DNA of 64,000 bases. Origin: Colwellia psychrerythraea (GTDB lineage Bacteria > Pseudomonadota > Gammaproteobacteria > Enterobacterales > Alteromonadaceae). Below, piece by piece: positions 62,281 through 64,000 of the stretch. The notes beneath the pieces were generated by a model, which had not been told where the DNA came from, ran no database searches, and saw nothing but the letters and a program-made list of their open reading frames with translations. Numbering within the stretch: position 1 is the stretch's first letter; the number at the start of each line of letters is the position of its first letter. Both the position numbers and the translations under genes were made by a program. The DNA lies in contig MAAF01000039.1 in the NCBI GenBank assembly GCA_002163005.1, positions 1-64,000 of the forward strand, given 5' to 3'.

Positions 62281-63953
62281 TAGCTATTACCTTTATTTGC
62301 CTGCTGTAAATTCAGCAAACCTTCATTTTCTCGTTCGTCTTTTTCATTCTGCTTGTTTTTTTGTTTGGTCACTTGTCTTGAACCGTGTCTTATTGCTGGT
62401 TTTCTTACTTTTTTATTAACCTGAAGTGCTTTATATTTATAGGCTGAAAAAGCAAAACAACAACCAATGACCAAAAAGGTCATATCAAAAGCAGCAAGAC
62501 CCCAATCCTGTTTTATCAAACTATTAATTAGGTGTTTATCCGTGGTCAATATATTCACTAACGGTAGTGCCATATAAGCCAATGCTGCAAGTTGTAATTG
62601 CTCACGCCACGCTTTATTAGCAGGGCGAAATATCGGGTAAATTAATAAAACAGCCCAACTGATAAACATCACATTGGCTTCCCAAGCAGAGCGCTCAGCC
62701 ATATCAACAGGTAATAAACGGTTGGCATAGAAGTACGTTGCAATAGCTATAGGTAAACCGACTATAGTGCCAATATTAAGCTGCTCAACTAGGCGATAAC
62801 CAAAATCAGGACCATTAGGCTTTTTCATTTGTTTCGGTTTACGTTTAGTTGTCCAAAGGATTAAACCTGAGGCAATCATCGCCGTACCAATAAGGCCAGT
62901 GAAAAAATATATCCAACGGGCTATTGGCCCAGCGAACTGCCCTTCATGCAACGAGAAAAATCCATTATGTATCATGCCAGAAACAGTATATTTTTTGGCT
63001 ATTTGTGGGATGATTTCGCCAGTAATGGCATTGACCAGTACCTGATCTTCAGGATTATAGGTAATATCCGTTTCATGACGTACAAACCGAACCTGAGCAT
63101 TGTTATCATTAGCAGCATATACTTTGACAGAGAGAAGCTCATCAGTTTTCCACGTGCGCTTTGCCTGCTGGTATAAGGTTGAAATATCCAACATATCAGC
63201 AGCTTGGTTCTTTGATTCTATTTGAGCAGTTCGTGGAAATATTTCTTTTCGTAGTTCACTGTATTCATCATCACTTATTTGTAAGTTAGTACTTAATGCC
63301 ATGTAAGTGAACAGGAAGAACAGTAAACCGCTATAAGTGATCATAAAATGAAATGGCAAGGCAATAACACTTAATACATTGTGAATATCTAACCAACCAA
63401 GCAAACCTTTTTTAGCTCTAAAGGTAAAAAAGTCGGTGAATATTTTTTTATGAATAACGACACCGGTGATAACGGCTAACAGCATCAACATGCTACAAAA
63501 ACCAACAATCCAATAACTAACCTTGGTTGATAAATAATGTAAACGATAGTGCATTCTGTACAGTAATCGACCACCGCCAGTTGCCCTACTCTCTACTTTG
63601 TCTCCTGTATTTATATCTACTATATGACTTTGACGACGACCACGCTTTTTCCCTGGTTCAGCAGGTTCACGCCAAGCCACCCGCAAGTTTTGATCACGTA
63701 CATTAGGTAAATAGATACTAAATTCATCAACAGATTTAGCATGTTTACTGAGAAAAATCTGCGCGGTATCGAGTAATTTTTCGTTACTGACATTATGTTC
63801 AATAAAAGGTCTTTCGGGCTCCATCCAACGGGTAATTTCTTGGTAGAAATACCCTAAACTGCCCGTTAAGAACATAAAAAATAATACCCAGCCGACAATA
63901 AGACCTACCCAAGTATGAAACCACTTCATTGATTGTCTAAAGTTATCTTTCAT
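62280..63953 (-). CDS. PepSY-associated TM helix protein (PiuB-like, putative ferric reductase)
   Basis: 557 residues. N-terminal helix (WFHTWVGLIVGWVLFFMFLTG) with the conserved HTW, a PepSY-like periplasmic domain (HIVDINTGD), further transmembrane helices with paired histidines (HYRLHYL, HNVLSVIALPFHFMITYSG, HNGFFSLHEGQF), and four C-terminal transmembrane helices. Several histidines could bind haem b, as proposed for this family, which includes siderophore-reducing proteins such as FoxB/PiuB. The middle of an operon: a preceding gene overlaps its start by one base, and the DUF3325 gene follows directly. Confidence 0.85.
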   Translation of the reverse strand: MKDNFRQSMKWFHTWVGLIVGWVLFFMFLTGSLGYFYQEITRWMEPERPFIEHNVSNEKLLDTAQIFLSKHAKSVDEFSIYLPNVRDQNLRVAWREPAEPGKKRGRRQSHIVDINTGDKVESRATGGGRLLYRMHYRLHYLSTKVSYWIVGFCSMLMLLAVITGVVIHKKIFTDFFTFRAKKGLLGWLDIHNVLSVIALPFHFMITYSGLLFFLFTYMALSTNLQISDDEYSELRKEIFPRTAQIESKNQAADMLDISTLYQQAKRTWKTDELLSVKVYAANDNNAQVRFVRHETDITYNPEDQVLVNAITGEIIPQIAKKYTVSGMIHNGFFSLHEGQFAGPIARWIYFFTGLIGTAMIASGLILWTTKRKPKQMKKPNGPDFGYRLVEQLNIGTIVGLPIAIATYFYANRLLPVDMAERSAWEANVMFISWAVLLIYPIFRPANKAWREQLQLAALAYMALPLVNILTTDKHLINSLIKQDWGLAAFDMTFLVIGCCFAFSAYKYKALQVNKKVRKPAIRHGSRQVTKQKNKQNEKDERENEGLLNLQQANKGNS

Positions 63954-64000
63954 CAGCTATTCGCACCCGTAAACTGCATTAATAACCAGGTCGCTACCGC
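63953..64000 (-). CDS. 3' end of an upstream gene, partial (possibly DUF3649)
   Basis: The last 15 codons (AVATWLLMQFTGANS) and TGA stop of a gene entering from the right. The stop overlaps the PepSY ATG as TGATG, a sign of translational coupling. In related operons the neighbouring gene encodes a DUF3649 membrane protein; the visible part is too short to confirm. Confidence 0.55.
   Translation of the reverse strand, partial: AVATWLLMQFTGANS

Overview
The window reads as chromosome of a low-GC marine gammaproteobacterium of the Alteromonadales. It is most like Colwellia, judging from housekeeping gene order, protein style, a PEP-CTERM system and abundant c-di-GMP signalling; this is a judgement from recognition, not from a database search. 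I saw no prophage, plasmid, CRISPR array, complete insertion sequence, rRNA or tRNA gene.

Layout. 1-8.2 kb: a conserved block read leftward (nnr, tsaE, start of amiB) opposite queG, then small DUF genes and a very large membrane protein that looks like a hybrid sensor kinase with every phosphorylation site lost. 8.4-15.6 kb: a monohaem cytochrome c, then a PEP-CTERM protein with two PrsT-type TPR lipoproteins. 15.9-23.1 kb: housekeeping genes (phosphomannomutase, ubiK, rep, and the ubiE-ubiJ-ubiB operon). 23.2-31.1 kb: a candidate sRNA gene, DUF2750, an acetyltransferase, a TetR regulator with its RND efflux pump, and an HDOD protein. 31.3-37.4 kb: a cysE-like remnant, an MBL-fold hydrolase, a PAS-GAF-GGDEF-EAL protein, a second copy of the candidate sRNA and an MsbA-like ABC exporter. 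37.4-44.2 kb: engB, a three-domain cytochrome c, a MITE-like element, and a LetA/LetB-type lipid transport operon with LetA split in two and eight MCE domains in LetB. 44.2-51.9 kb: an xdhC remnant, a MetF-like gene, and a three-gene c-di-GMP signalling module lying between two direct copies of the MetF-like gene's 3' end. 51.9-56 kb: a sigma-54 activator, ccoG and norE/norF-like genes without a NO reductase. 56-61 kb: an araC remnant, an exported amidohydrolase and two porins, one of them fused to an amidohydrolase shell that lacks its catalytic barrel. 61-64 kb: a TSUP permease and a PepSY/DUF3325 operon running off the window end.

Most notable: (i) two paralogous intergenic transcription units at about 23.3 and 35.3 kb that share promoter geometry, an inverted-repeat operator, a 5' stem with a compensatory change, a conserved linker, a C-rich hairpin loop and a terminator, and so look like an undescribed sRNA family; (ii) the amidohydrolase-shell/porin fusion; (iii) the 5.96-kb signalling module bracketed by a 149-bp direct repeat, with a MITE-like element at its junction; (iv) a consensus FNR site in front of a 27-residue membrane microprotein.

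All alignments were done by eye. Names rest on motif recognition, and confidences reflect that.
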